Below, in pieces: positions 8,434 to 16,943 of a stretch of DNA of 32,416 bases. The notes under the pieces are model-generated. The model saw only the letters and a program-made list of their open reading frames with translations. It was not told the DNA's origin and made no database searches. Source of the stretch: Planctomycetota bacterium (GTDB lineage Bacteria > Planctomycetota > UBA8742 > UBA2392). Made by a program: the position numbers and the translations under genes. Numbering within the stretch: position 1 is the stretch's first letter; each line of letters opens with the position of its first letter. The stretch covers positions 1 to 32,416 of the forward strand of contig JAIOJA010000078.1 of NCBI GenBank assembly GCA_019912315.1, read 5' to 3'.

Positions 8434-9003
8434 CTAGTCTTTGAGTTGTCCAGCGGCGGCGAAGTCACGATAGCGCTGCAGCACTGGTGCCATGTCGGGT
8501 TCTTCGGCCTTGGCGTCAAAGCCCAGCAGCTTGCCGCGCTTCACCTCGAAATCATCGATGCGCTTGAGCGCTGTGGCCATTTCCGGGCTGTCCGCCCGCA
8601 TCCCGTTCTCGAGTTCCTCGTTGAAGCCGGGCGCCGCGAACGAGGCGTTCTCCACCGCGCCGGATTCGCTGACGCGTGGTTTGTTCTCAAGCGGCTTCTT
8701 CTGGAGGATGATCTTCTTGACCCAGCCCTCGACCTCCTTGCCGTCCACGGTTGCGCGGATCTTGACGAACTCGCCATCCGTTTCATCCAGCATTTCGACC
8801 GGCTGGTTAGAGACCAGCTTGCCAACCGGCTTGGAGTCGAAGAAATCGGTGCTGCTCTGGACCACCGCATCGGGGCTGCTGCTGTCCACCTTTACATACA
8901 TCTTGTCGCCGCGGACTTGTGTCATCGCCACGGCCAGCACGACGGCAAGCACCACGAGCAGTGCCAGCAGGCGCTGCCACGGAAACTTTTTCCACCACTG
9001 CAT
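8434..9003 (-). CDS. Membrane-anchored SH3-like protein
   Basis: 189 residues: a positively charged N terminus, one membrane helix (about residues 11-30), then an exported domain. Residues about 45-100 fit a bacterial SH3 fold (GKLVSNQPVEMLDE, VEGWVKKIIL). The C terminus carries ALKRIDDFE and LQRYRDFAAAGQLKD, shared with the lipoprotein at 6732-7355. AGGAGAG lies just upstream of ATG. It sits 70 bases after the cyclase and 11 before the M48 peptidase in one operon. SH3-like domains outside the cytoplasm often bind peptidoglycan or proteins, so a wall- or partner-binding role is inferred, not shown. Confidence 0.8.
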   Translation of the reverse strand: MQWWKKFPWQRLLALLVVLAVVLAVAMTQVRGDKMYVKVDSSSPDAVVQSSTDFFDSKPVGKLVSNQPVEMLDETDGEFVKIRATVDGKEVEGWVKKIILQKKPLENKPRVSESGAVENASFAAPGFNEELENGMRADSPEMATALKRIDDFEVKRGKLLGFDAKAEEPDMAPVLQRYRDFAAAGQLKD

Positions 9004-9073
9004 AGGGCTCTCCTGTTAATCACACCGGGATTGAGCGAATCAGAATAGGAATCCGCCCGTGCCGGAACAGTCG

Positions 9074-12013
9074 TTACTTGCTGGTCTTGACCACAACGCC
9101 GTTCCACTCTGCGGGTGGGGGACTGGCGATGTAGTCCTCGCAACGCTGAATGTACATACGGCTGGGGTTGATCAGGCCCTCTTCCTGAATCGATTCGTGG
9201 TGCGCCGCGTTGCGGAAGCTCGCCAGCGCCGCTTCAAACTGCCGGTCACGGAATAACTGCACGCCCTCACGGAAATGCTTCACCAGGTCCAGCACAAACT
9301 GGGGCACGTCCCTGCCGCCCATCAGTTCGAAAACTTCGACCGGTTGCGTCTTTCCCTTTACGACCATCAGATCGATGGGGCGCAGTGTGAACTCGCCGCG
9401 GATTTTTGCCTCGGTCTTTTCGCCGATCAGAATGTCCGTTCCGTACTCTTTGCACTGCGGCTCGAGGCGCGCGGCCAGGTTGACCGCATCGCCCATCACC
9501 GTGTAGGCGAACCGTTTGCTGCTGCCCATGTTGCCAACCGTGACCATGCCGCTGTTGATGCCGGCCCGCGCGTACAGCACGCTGCCGTCGGGCTTGATCA
9601 GTTGCGGAGCGATCTCACGTACAGCGTCCGCGAACAGTGGCTGCATGCGCTGAAGCTCCGCCCGGCAGTCCAGCGCGCCCCGGCAGGCGCGCACGGCGTG
9701 ATCCGCCTGCACCATTGGCGCGCCCCAGAAGCACATGATGGCGTCGCCGATGTACTTGTCGATCACGCCGCCCGTGCCGAGCATGATGTCGGTCATGCGC
9801 TCGAGGTAGATGTTCAGCAACTCAACGAGGCGTTCGGGGTTATTGGGGCCGAGCGTCTCCGTCACCGTGGTGAAGCCGGCAACGTCGCTGAAGTACATGG
9901 TCATCTCACGATTCTCGCCGCCCAGCTTGAGCGAGCCCGGGTTGCGGATTACGTGATCCACCAGTTCCTTGCCCATGTACTGTTTGGCGAAGGCTTCCCG
10001 TTGTCGGCGCTGATGCCCCTCGGTAAGCGCCTTGGCCAGCGCGCCATGGGAAAAACCGAGAAACAGCCCGGCCAGGGGCGCGGCAACCGGAAACCAGATC
10101 TGCTGCGTAAACAGCGCCCAGCCCGCGACCAGCACGAGCACCCCAAGCAGAACGGCCAGCAGAGTGCCGTTGCGCAGTCGCCCCGACAGCATCACGCCCA
10201 GCGCCGTGCCCGCCGCCAGCAGCAGCGCTAACAGCCAGGTCAGCCAGCGCGGTGTCTCGCGCATGAAATCTTTGTTCTTCAGGTTGTCGAAGTAGGTGGC
10301 CAGCACCCAGGTGCCCGGGGCGTTGTTCGCGAGCGGAATTTTGTGCCGGTCGATCAGTACGGAAGCGGTGCTGGAGATGATGACGACCTTGTCTTTCACA
10401 ATCTGATCCGGCGGCGCCAGACCCAGTTGACGCGTCGCCTGGGCCCGGACGGTTTCAAGGCGCAGTTCCGCGTCCGTCAGTTCGATCAGAAGCGACTCTC
10501 GGTCGGCTTCATCTGCGGCGTCATGTTCCGCCCGCAGTCGCGCTACGACCTCGCGCAGGCGCTGCGTCTCGGCTTCCTTGAAGCGGTTTTCGCTGATCGA
10601 GTCCCAGTCCTCAAGGATGTTCTTGGCCGATATCTGCGGGTAAATCGCGAACAGGTTCCCATCCGGGTTGCGTGCGCGCACGGCCGATCTCTGGGCATCT
10701 GTCATGTGCGCCCAGTCGGCGTTCTGGTCGACGGGAAGCCAGTTGTGATAGCGCAGCAGTACCTGCCCGTGCTCGTCGATGGGGATTCTTCGCCCCAGGT
10801 ATTCCACGTGACCGGCTTCGAAGTGGACTGGCACGTCGCGCAGGTCCGCCTTGAGGTCGTACGTCTCACCGCGCCAGACCAGACCCGTGTCGCTGACTTC
10901 CAGGCCTGGGAAACGCTCCGCGAATCCGGGGCGCAGGGCCGTTTCGCCGGCCGCGTCGCGCGCGAAACTGAGCACGTAAAGACGCCACATCTCAACGGGC
11001 AGGCTGCGGTACAGATCGCCATCGTATTCGCCGATGATGTCGAAAGAGCGGGTTACGCCGTCTACATCTTTGAAACCCGTGACCATGCCGACGCCGCCCA
11101 CTCCCTGGTGTTCCTGCGGTTCAGTCAGCGGAAGAATGGACCGATAGCGCGGCGATGACAGCATGAACGGGTCTGTGTTGACCTTCTTGCGGAAGCCTTC
11201 AAGAGTGCGTTGCGCGCGCTCATCACCCGTTCGTCCACTCGCGGTGATGCTCGGCCAGCCGTCCAGCAGTTGTGGGATTGGCGCGTCCGACGAACGAAGG
11301 CCGGCGAATCGCGCGCTTACGTCCCGGTGGATGACGTCCGCGGCGGCGCCGCTGATCGCGGTGGAGTACTTCGGCAACAGATCATCGCGGATGTCTTCAT
11401 CCCGGTAGGTTCCGCCCAGCACGAGGGCAAGGGCAACATCGTCGCGCGCGGTGGCCTCCAGCGCGAACAGGTCGTCGCCGGCTTTGTCGAACGTCCAGAC
11501 GCGTGTGAGTTCGCCGTTTACTTCGCGCTGAAGCATGACCTGGTTCGTGTTCGGCCCCGTCTCCTTGAACGTGAGATCGAAGGCGATCACCCGTGCGCCA
11601 CCCTCACGGCAGTAGCGAATGATCTTGTTGTGCACGTGACGCGGCCACGGCCAGGCGAAGCCCTCGTTGCCGGTGTCGTTGACCGGGGCGTCGCCATAGG
11701 CGAGCGCGTCTTCGTCGATGGTGATGATCAGGATGTCCCGGTCCCGCTGCTGGTTGTTTTCAAACCAGCGCACCCGCATGTCGCGGGAGGGAAGCTCGAC
11801 GTAGTCAATCGGCGCGGCCTGGCCCCAGTTCAGCATCAATAGCGAGCTGAGCAGAACCGCCGGCAGGCACGCCAGCGCGGCCGTGACGCCCTTGCGTCGG
11901 GGCTCGTGCGCGTGTCCGAAGTCCTGCCGGGCGCGTTTCAGCACCTGCCCGGCGCGCACCATGGTGCTGCCGAGCCCGGACATCGCACGGTCGATTGTGT
12001 TCCGGTCGGACAT
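9074..12013 (-). CDS. CHASE2-domain adenylate/guanylate cyclase
   Basis: A membrane sensor making a cyclic nucleotide. 979 residues from ATG 12013. Order: a cytosolic N terminus, one helix (about 44-62), an extracytoplasmic CHASE2 sensor (about 65-580) containing ILIITIDEDAL and PWPRHVHNKII, three membrane helices (about 588-665), a class III cyclase domain (about 700-890), and a C-terminal helical tail ending PPPAEWNGVVVKTSK. Catalytic metal Asp residues are in YFSDVAGFT and KYIGDAIM; the transition-state Asn and Arg are in NLAARLE. The base-contact position usually written DYT reads AYT, so base preference is uncertain. An in-frame ATG at 12064 would lie inside a repeat; I prefer 12013. Neither start has a Shine-Dalgarno. 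It heads the operon with the SH3-like and M48 genes. Confidence 0.93.
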   Translation of the reverse strand: MSDRNTIDRAMSGLGSTMVRAGQVLKRARQDFGHAHEPRRKGVTAALACLPAVLLSSLLMLNWGQAAPIDYVELPSRDMRVRWFENNQQRDRDILIITIDEDALAYGDAPVNDTGNEGFAWPWPRHVHNKIIRYCREGGARVIAFDLTFKETGPNTNQVMLQREVNGELTRVWTFDKAGDDLFALEATARDDVALALVLGGTYRDEDIRDDLLPKYSTAISGAAADVIHRDVSARFAGLRSSDAPIPQLLDGWPSITASGRTGDERAQRTLEGFRKKVNTDPFMLSSPRYRSILPLTEPQEHQGVGGVGMVTGFKDVDGVTRSFDIIGEYDGDLYRSLPVEMWRLYVLSFARDAAGETALRPGFAERFPGLEVSDTGLVWRGETYDLKADLRDVPVHFEAGHVEYLGRRIPIDEHGQVLLRYHNWLPVDQNADWAHMTDAQRSAVRARNPDGNLFAIYPQISAKNILEDWDSISENRFKEAETQRLREVVARLRAEHDAADEADRESLLIELTDAELRLETVRAQATRQLGLAPPDQIVKDKVVIISSTASVLIDRHKIPLANNAPGTWVLATYFDNLKNKDFMRETPRWLTWLLALLLAAGTALGVMLSGRLRNGTLLAVLLGVLVLVAGWALFTQQIWFPVAAPLAGLFLGFSHGALAKALTEGHQRRQREAFAKQYMGKELVDHVIRNPGSLKLGGENREMTMYFSDVAGFTTVTETLGPNNPERLVELLNIYLERMTDIMLGTGGVIDKYIGDAIMCFWGAPMVQADHAVRACRGALDCRAELQRMQPLFADAVREIAPQLIKPDGSVLYARAGINSGMVTVGNMGSSKRFAYTVMGDAVNLAARLEPQCKEYGTDILIGEKTEAKIRGEFTLRPIDLMVVKGKTQPVEVFELMGGRDVPQFVLDLVKHFREGVQLFRDRQFEAALASFRNAAHHESIQEEGLINPSRMYIQRCEDYIASPPPAEWNGVVVKTSK

Positions 12014-12020
12014 AGTTTGG

Positions 12021-12145
12021 CAGGTTACAGACTCGCTTCGCGAAGTCGACCTGACCAGACGCATGCGTCTGGGCTACGGTCGAGGGGTCAGGGTTCAGTC
12101 TGGCCACCGCAACCCTGTAACCTGTTACCTGAAACCTGTAACCTG
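12021..12145. repeat. Heptamer-repeat inverted element B, word CCTGTAA
   Basis: CCTG recurs at exactly 7-nt spacing at 12114, 12121, 12128, 12135 and 12142. The inverted 10-mer CAGGTTACAG lies at 12021-12030, and a degenerate inverted unit (TCAGGGTTCAG) lies near 12088-12098. The element spans almost the whole divergent gap. CTGTAACCTG lies 5 nt before the + strand start at 12151 and, read on the minus strand, 7 nt before the cyclase start at 12013. Confidence 0.75.
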
Positions 12146-12150
12146 ATCCC

Positions 12151-13158
12151 ATGGAAGACGGGCATGCATTCGTGCTGGACCTTACGCCGGGGCCGCTGCA
12201 CGCGATCTACCTTGTGCAGGACGCGCGCAAACTGACGACCCGCAACGGCAAGCCGTACCTGGCGATTACGTTCAAGGACAACACCGGCAGCATTGGCGCC
12301 AAGAAGTGGGACTGCACGGACGAAGAGGCCGCCATGGCGCAGGTCGGCAAGTTCGTCGAGATCAAGGGCGAGGTTGAGCTCTACAAAAACGCGCCGCAGG
12401 TCATCATCGGTGCCATGCGCGTGCCTGACGATGACGACATCTTCCGGGAAGCCTTCGAGCATTCACCGGACTTCGACCCGGATGAGCTGATGGCTGGAGT
12501 AAGGGCCATGCTGGAAGTGCCGGATGAAGACCTGCGTCGCCTGGGCGCCGCCTACCTGGAAGACGAAGCGTTCATGGCGCGCTTTGAAATCGGGCCCGCG
12601 GCCCAGCGCATGCACCACCCGTACCGGTTCGGATTGCTGGAGCACGTGCACAGCGTGATGCGCCTCGGCGAGCACATGTGTCAGCACTATCCGTGGCTTG
12701 ACCGGTCAATGGTGCTGCTGGGGCTGTTTCTGCACGACAGCGGCAAAGTGATTGAGCTGGTGGGGGAAGAGGCGCCCGACTATTCGCTGGAAGGTGAGTT
12801 GCTGGGTCACATCACCATCGGCATCAACCTGCTGGACCGCAAAGTACAGGCCCTGGAAGATTTCCCGCACCGCAAGGGCGTGCTGCTGAAGCACATTATT
12901 CTGAGCCATCACGGCTTGCAGGAGTGGGGCAGCCCGAAGCCGCCCATGACGCCCGAGGCGCTGGTCGTCCACACGATCGAAATGCTGGATGCCAAGATGA
13001 ACGCCTTCCAGCGCGAGCAAGTACTCGACCCGGAAAAGACGGACGAACTGGGTGGTATGCGCTGGTCCAAGTTGCTGAAGCGGAAGATTCTGACGTCGCA
13101 TCAGAACCACGACCCGACGGAAACTACAGACGCCGCTGACGAATCAGCGGCGTCGTAG
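12151..13158 (+). CDS. yhaM: OB-fold/HD-domain 3'-5' exoribonuclease, YhaM family
   Basis: 335 residues in two domains: an N-terminal OB-fold nucleic-acid binding domain (about 10-90, with AITFKDNTGSIGAKKWD and FVEIKGEV) and a C-terminal HD metal-dependent hydrolase (about 150-290) with HHPYRFGLLEHVHSV, LFLHDSGK and HIILSHHG. This order is that of YhaM/Cbf1, a cytosolic exonuclease acting on RNA and single-stranded DNA in Firmicutes (about 314 residues there). The symbol is by family similarity. No Shine-Dalgarno is present: the ATG follows CCTGATCCC of a repeat, and a TAACCT box 6 nt upstream would fit a leaderless transcript. It is divergent from the cyclase gene. Confidence 0.87.
   Translation: MEDGHAFVLDLTPGPLHAIYLVQDARKLTTRNGKPYLAITFKDNTGSIGAKKWDCTDEEAAMAQVGKFVEIKGEVELYKNAPQVIIGAMRVPDDDDIFREAFEHSPDFDPDELMAGVRAMLEVPDEDLRRLGAAYLEDEAFMARFEIGPAAQRMHHPYRFGLLEHVHSVMRLGEHMCQHYPWLDRSMVLLGLFLHDSGKVIELVGEEAPDYSLEGELLGHITIGINLLDRKVQALEDFPHRKGVLLKHIILSHHGLQEWGSPKPPMTPEALVVHTIEMLDAKMNAFQREQVLDPEKTDELGGMRWSKLLKRKILTSHQNHDPTETTDAADESAAS
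13129..13154 (+). terminator. Hairpin overlapping the end of the yhaM-like gene
   Basis: A perfect 11-bp stem GACGCCGCTGA / TCAGCGGCGTC has a CGAA loop and lies within the last codons, two bases before the stop codon. There is no T-run after it, so it may protect the mRNA 3' end or terminate only weakly. Confidence 0.5.
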
Positions 13159-13186
13159 TTAACCCGGTTGCACATCTCTGGAGGAT

Positions 13187-13269
13187 CCTGCATGGCCACA
13201 AGGGCCGTGCAGGTGGCTTTTCGGAAGCCGGTAATCGAGCGGGCGGGCACGCCGGCTTCCTGTAGCCAC
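13187..13269. ncRNA. Candidate structured RNA or regulatory element in the 13159-13446 gap
   Basis: Two structures are adjacent. Hairpin 1: 13187-13197 with 13203-13213, 11 bp, loop ACAAG. Structure 2: outer stem GTGGCT (13213-13218) with AGCCAC (13264-13269), enclosing GGAAGCCGG (13223-13231) with CCGGCTTCC (13252-13260). An alternative small hairpin, 13215-13219 with 13225-13229, would exclude the inner stem. A further hairpin follows around ACTAACT / TAGTTGGT, and a T7 run is at 13322-13329. The rest of the gap to 13446 shows only the next gene's ribosome binding site. It matches no riboswitch class I know. Confidence 0.4.
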
Positions 13270-13446
13270 TAACTAAACGACTAGTTGGTCGGTGTCCATC
13301 CCGGAATACCGCACAGGCACAGATTTTTTTGCGTAACCGCGAACTTCTGTCCGGTGCGCCTTCCCCTTTTTGCTTCACCTTGGCCCGCTACTCCGGTAGC
13401 CTCTGTGGGGTGTAGTCGTGCATTCCTTAAATAAAACGGAGTTCCC

Positions 13447-15006
13447 ATGCGTGTGCTAAAACTCCTTCCCATACTTGTTCTCGCGATGTTCATCGGTGTC
13501 AGTTCCGTCAACGCCGAGCAGATTCGCCTGTCCGACGGGCGCTACCTGCAGGGCGACGTCGTTGAGGTCAAAGAAGACGGCTTCGTCTTCAAGCTGACCG
13601 AAACCGGCGGACAGGTTTTCCTGCGCTGGAATCAGGTGGATGCCGGGCTAAAGAAGCGCCTCAACAACGAGCGCGACCCCGATGAGGGGCTCAACCTCGA
13701 GGTCGTAGTCGCCGGCGCGCGCCTCGAATTGATCGACGGCACCGTCTATCTGGGCGATATCACCCGCGTGCCCAACGGCTTCCGCGTCAAGAACTTCGAC
13801 CTGGACAAGGGCAAGGTCATTGTCGATGAGGACGTTGTCGAAGACGGCTTCGTGCCGGACATTGAGATTCCCGCCATCGTTATGATGGACGAGGCGGCCG
13901 TCATGCAGCTTGCGGAAACAGAGCGCGAGCCGCTTGAAACTGCGCACCAGTACTATGAACTGGCCCGGATCGCCGACAGGCTGGGCCTGTATGAGCAGGC
14001 GAAGCTGTTTGTGACGCTCGCGCTTGGCGCGGGGCCCGACAGCAAGCTCGAGGCGCGGCTTAGCGCCTACGACACCGAACTCGATGAGCTGATCCGACAG
14101 GCCGCTGTCCTGAAACTTCTGGTCGAAGCCCGCAAGGCCGCGAAGAAGAAGCTGTACCAGGGGGCGCTCAACATCCTTGACGAAGCCAAGACAGCCTACA
14201 CGCCCACCGGGCCGGTACTGAGCAAGGTTGATGAAACCTATGCGGAGATCGATCTTGAGTTCACCAAGTTCATCAAGGACGAGTGGTACCGGCAGATGCA
14301 GCCTGTCGCCCGCGAGTGGCTGAAGCTGAAGGAGAACAAGGACGTTGCAGTCACGGCCGCATTGAACTGGGCGCGCCGGTCCATGGAGGTGGCGATCCTC
14401 GACAAGCTGGCCGAAAAAGTCGGCGGCGGCGACCCGCAGGATATCAAGAAGCGCTTCACCAGTCGCTTCGACCTTGAAACGGCCGGCGTCCTGAAGCTCA
14501 GCATGAAGAAGGCCAGCTTTGGTGACGACGGGTTCTACCAGTTGATCGGCGGAAACCGCCTGATTTCCGGCAAGAAGCCGCAGGACAACCCGGATGCGGG
14601 CGATGAGCCCGGGCGCGGCGACGGCCCGCGTGTGCCCGGCCGCGACCGGGACCGTGATGACGCGGACAACCCCCGCGAGCACGGCTTCCAGGACAGCGAA
14701 GACGGCGAAGACAAGGGCGGCATCAAGCTGCCAGAGGGCATGAGCAAGAAGGACATTCAGGACATCATTCGCCGTGCCATGGGTGGAGACGACGAAAAGG
14801 ACGGCGGCAGCAACAAGCCCACTAAGGCCGTGCGCCCCAACCTTGATGATCTCGATGAGCCGCCCAAGTATTACCCCAGCATGATGGACTGGTGGGAGAA
14901 GGCCAGTGCCACCACCAAGTCCAAGTGGCTTGTGGCCGTGTATGTCACCAATTCCGGCACCATGGTCGTTTACGAGTGGCCGGACTGGAACGTCAAGTTC
15001 AAGTAG
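13447..15006 (+). CDS. Secreted protein of unknown function, TPR-like
   Basis: 519 residues with a signal peptide, MRVLKLLPILVLAMFIGVSSVNA, cleaved before EQ (written here with its natural length of 23 split as MRVLKLLPILV + LAMFIGVSSVNA). Residues about 25-130 contain two beta-rich repeats (IRLSDGRYLQGDVVEV; LELIDGTVYLGDITRV) that look like duplicated small domains. Residues about 160-345 are helical and TPR-like (LARIADRLGLYEQAKLF). A charged Asp/Gly/Arg-rich linker (about 375-425) follows, then a C-terminal module with DWWEKASATTKSKWL, a pattern I associate with uncharacterised planctomycete exported proteins. CGGAG lies 8 nt before ATG. A strong terminator follows, so it is probably a single-gene unit. 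Confidence 0.8.
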   Translation: MRVLKLLPILVLAMFIGVSSVNAEQIRLSDGRYLQGDVVEVKEDGFVFKLTETGGQVFLRWNQVDAGLKKRLNNERDPDEGLNLEVVVAGARLELIDGTVYLGDITRVPNGFRVKNFDLDKGKVIVDEDVVEDGFVPDIEIPAIVMMDEAAVMQLAETEREPLETAHQYYELARIADRLGLYEQAKLFVTLALGAGPDSKLEARLSAYDTELDELIRQAAVLKLLVEARKAAKKKLYQGALNILDEAKTAYTPTGPVLSKVDETYAEIDLEFTKFIKDEWYRQMQPVAREWLKLKENKDVAVTAALNWARRSMEVAILDKLAEKVGGGDPQDIKKRFTSRFDLETAGVLKLSMKKASFGDDGFYQLIGGNRLISGKKPQDNPDAGDEPGRGDGPRVPGRDRDRDDADNPREHGFQDSEDGEDKGGIKLPEGMSKKDIQDIIRRAMGGDDEKDGGSNKPTKAVRPNLDDLDEPPKYYPSMMDWWEKASATTKSKWLVAVYVTNSGTMVVYEWPDWNVKFK

Positions 15007-15029
15007 GCTAAAGCATCAGTCGCTCACCG

Positions 15030-15062
15030 ACCGGCCCGGCTTATGCCGGGCCGGTTTCGTTT
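15030..15062 (+). terminator. Rho-independent terminator
   Basis: The stem CCGGCCCGGC (15031-15040) / GCCGGGCCGG (15045-15054) has a TTAT loop and is extended by an A-T pair. TTTCGTTT follows. It lies 24 bases after the stop of the secreted protein gene. Confidence 0.9.
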
Positions 15063-15120
15063 GGCGCGGGGTAGCCGGTAGGGGCGGCGTGAATAACATA
15101 ACGGCGGAAAGAGAGGCCCG

Positions 15121-16842
15121 ATGCCCACCGATACCCTGGAACAACTGCCGCGCGCGTACCCGCGCCAGTTCGTACCCGCCGACCTGGTCGTGAAGTCCTT
15201 TGCCGACGTGCAGCCGCTGTTTGAAAAGCTGCTCGCTGCGGACCTCACCGGAAAGGCCGCGCTGGAAACCTGGCTGAAACAGGTCACGGAGTTGGATGCC
15301 GTAATCGCCGAAGTCGGCTCGCGCACGCACATCCGCAGCACCGTCGACACGACCAACGCCGATTTCAAGAAGGCGTTTCTGGACTGGGTCGAGAATTTCG
15401 AGCCGAAGCTGAAGCCGGTGTTTGATCAGCTAAACCGCAAATTCGCCGGTTCGCCCGCGCGCGGACATCTGGATAAGAGCCTTTACGGTCTCTACGAGCG
15501 CGGAGTGCTGACGCGGCTTGAGCTGTATCGCGAAAAGAACGTCCCTCTGGAAACCGAGCTTTCCAAGCTAACCAACCAGTACGACGAAACCCAGGGCGCC
15601 ATCAGCGTTGAATTTGACGGCGCCGATCGCACGCCGCAGCAAATGGGCAAGTTCCAGCTTGAGCCCGACCGCGACTTGCGCGAGCGCGCCTGGCGCGCCA
15701 TCGGCGACCGCAGGCTCGCTGAGCACGACAAGCTGAACGAACTGTATGACAAGCAGATTCGCCTGCGCGAAGAAATCGCGAGCAACGCCGGCGTCGCCAA
15801 CTACCGCGACTACCAGTTCAAGGCCTACCTGCGCTTCGACTACACGCCGGCCGACTGCGACGCGTTCGCCGAAGCCGTCGAGAAAGTCGCCATGCCCGCG
15901 GTCGAGCGCAGCCTGCAACGCCGCCGGGAAGCCATGAAGCTGGAGAAACTGCGCCCCTGGGATCTGAACGTGGACCCGCAGGGGCGTGAGCCGCTCAAGC
16001 CGTTCGATGACGTTGAAGACCTGAAGGCCGGCTGCAGCAGCATCTTCCACAAGGTGGACCCGGAGTTAGGCGGGCAGTTTGACCAGATGCGCGAGCTGGG
16101 GTTGCTCGACCTCGACAACCGCAAGGGCAAGGCTCCCGGCGGCTACCAGAGCACACTGAACGAAGTGCGCCTGCCGTTCATATTCATGAATGCGGTAGGC
16201 GTTGATGGCGACCTGCGGACACTGCTGCATGAGGGCGGCCACGCCTTTCACGCCTTCGCCGCCGCGAACCAGCCGCTAACCGAATACCGCCACGCGCCAA
16301 TGGAATTCTGCGAAGTCGCGAGCATGAGCATGGAACTGCTGGGCTTGCCGCACATGGGCGAATTCTATAGCGGCGACGACCTGGTGCGGGCCAGGCAGGA
16401 GTTTCTGTCGGGTATCATTGAATACTTCCCGCACTTCGCGATCGTCGACCAGTTCCAGCACTGGGTGTATACGCACGAGGGCTGCACGATCCAGCAGCGT
16501 GAGGACAAGTGGCTCGAGTTGCAGCAACGCTACAGCGTAGGCGTCGACTGGAGCGGGCTGGAAAGCTTCCGCCGCAACGGCTGGCAGCGCATCGGGCATT
16601 TGTTCTGGGCCCCGTTCTATTTCATTGAGTACGCCATCGCCCAGATTGGCGCACTGCAGGTCTGGTTGAACTCGAAGCGGGACGGCCCCACGGCGCTACA
16701 GCAATACCGCAACGCGCTGGCACTCGGCGGAAGCAAGCCGCTACCAGAGCTGTTCCAGACCGCCGGCGGCAAGTTCGGCATGAACGCCGAAACCCTGAAG
16801 CCGCTGATAGACGCGCTGGAGCAGGAAATCGAACGGACCTAG
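15121..16842 (+). CDS. M3-family oligoendopeptidase (PepF-like)
   Basis: A cytosolic zinc oligopeptidase that cleaves short peptides. At 573 residues it fits the PepF/M3B group. The zinc motif is HEGGH at 370-374 (LLHEGGHAFHAF) and the third ligand is Glu398 in FCEVASMSMELL, giving the M3 spacing of about 24 residues. The N-terminal helical half (about 1-200) forms the lid typical of the family; there is no signal peptide. AGAGAGG lies about 5 nt upstream of ATG. It stands alone between a terminator upstream and a repeat hairpin downstream. Confidence 0.94.
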   Translation: MPTDTLEQLPRAYPRQFVPADLVVKSFADVQPLFEKLLAADLTGKAALETWLKQVTELDAVIAEVGSRTHIRSTVDTTNADFKKAFLDWVENFEPKLKPVFDQLNRKFAGSPARGHLDKSLYGLYERGVLTRLELYREKNVPLETELSKLTNQYDETQGAISVEFDGADRTPQQMGKFQLEPDRDLRERAWRAIGDRRLAEHDKLNELYDKQIRLREEIASNAGVANYRDYQFKAYLRFDYTPADCDAFAEAVEKVAMPAVERSLQRRREAMKLEKLRPWDLNVDPQGREPLKPFDDVEDLKAGCSSIFHKVDPELGGQFDQMRELGLLDLDNRKGKAPGGYQSTLNEVRLPFIFMNAVGVDGDLRTLLHEGGHAFHAFAAANQPLTEYRHAPMEFCEVASMSMELLGLPHMGEFYSGDDLVRARQEFLSGIIEYFPHFAIVDQFQHWVYTHEGCTIQQREDKWLELQQRYSVGVDWSGLESFRRNGWQRIGHLFWAPFYFIEYAIAQIGALQVWLNSKRDGPTALQQYRNALALGGSKPLPELFQTAGGKFGMNAETLKPLIDALEQEIERT

Positions 16843-16873
16843 GAACAGCTCGGGCGAAGACGCGACGAGGGCA

Positions 16874-16929
16874 AAGGCGCGAAGAGTTGCTTTTCTTCGC
16901 GCCTTCGCGTGAACTTCGTGCCTTCGCGC
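16874..16929 (+). repeat. Repeat hairpin C, word CTTCGCG
   Basis: CTTCG recurs at 16895, 16903, 16914 and 16922 (spacings 8, 11, 8). The upstream arm AAGGCGCGAAGA (16874-16885) is the exact complement of 16894-16905, with an 8-nt loop. It fills the gap between the M3 peptidase stop and the EamA start and ends 14 nt before ATG 16944. The architecture is the same as the other elements, but the period is near 8. Confidence 0.65.
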
Positions 16930-16943
16930 AAAGTACTTGAACC

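Noticed and set aside
12014..12064. Earlier start of the CHASE2 cyclase at 12064
   Set aside because: The extra 17 residues would be encoded within the inverted heptamer element, and there is no SD for either start.
13648..14682. A 344-residue minus-strand open frame
   Set aside because: It is the antisense shadow of the secreted protein gene, which has a signal peptide, SD and terminator on +.
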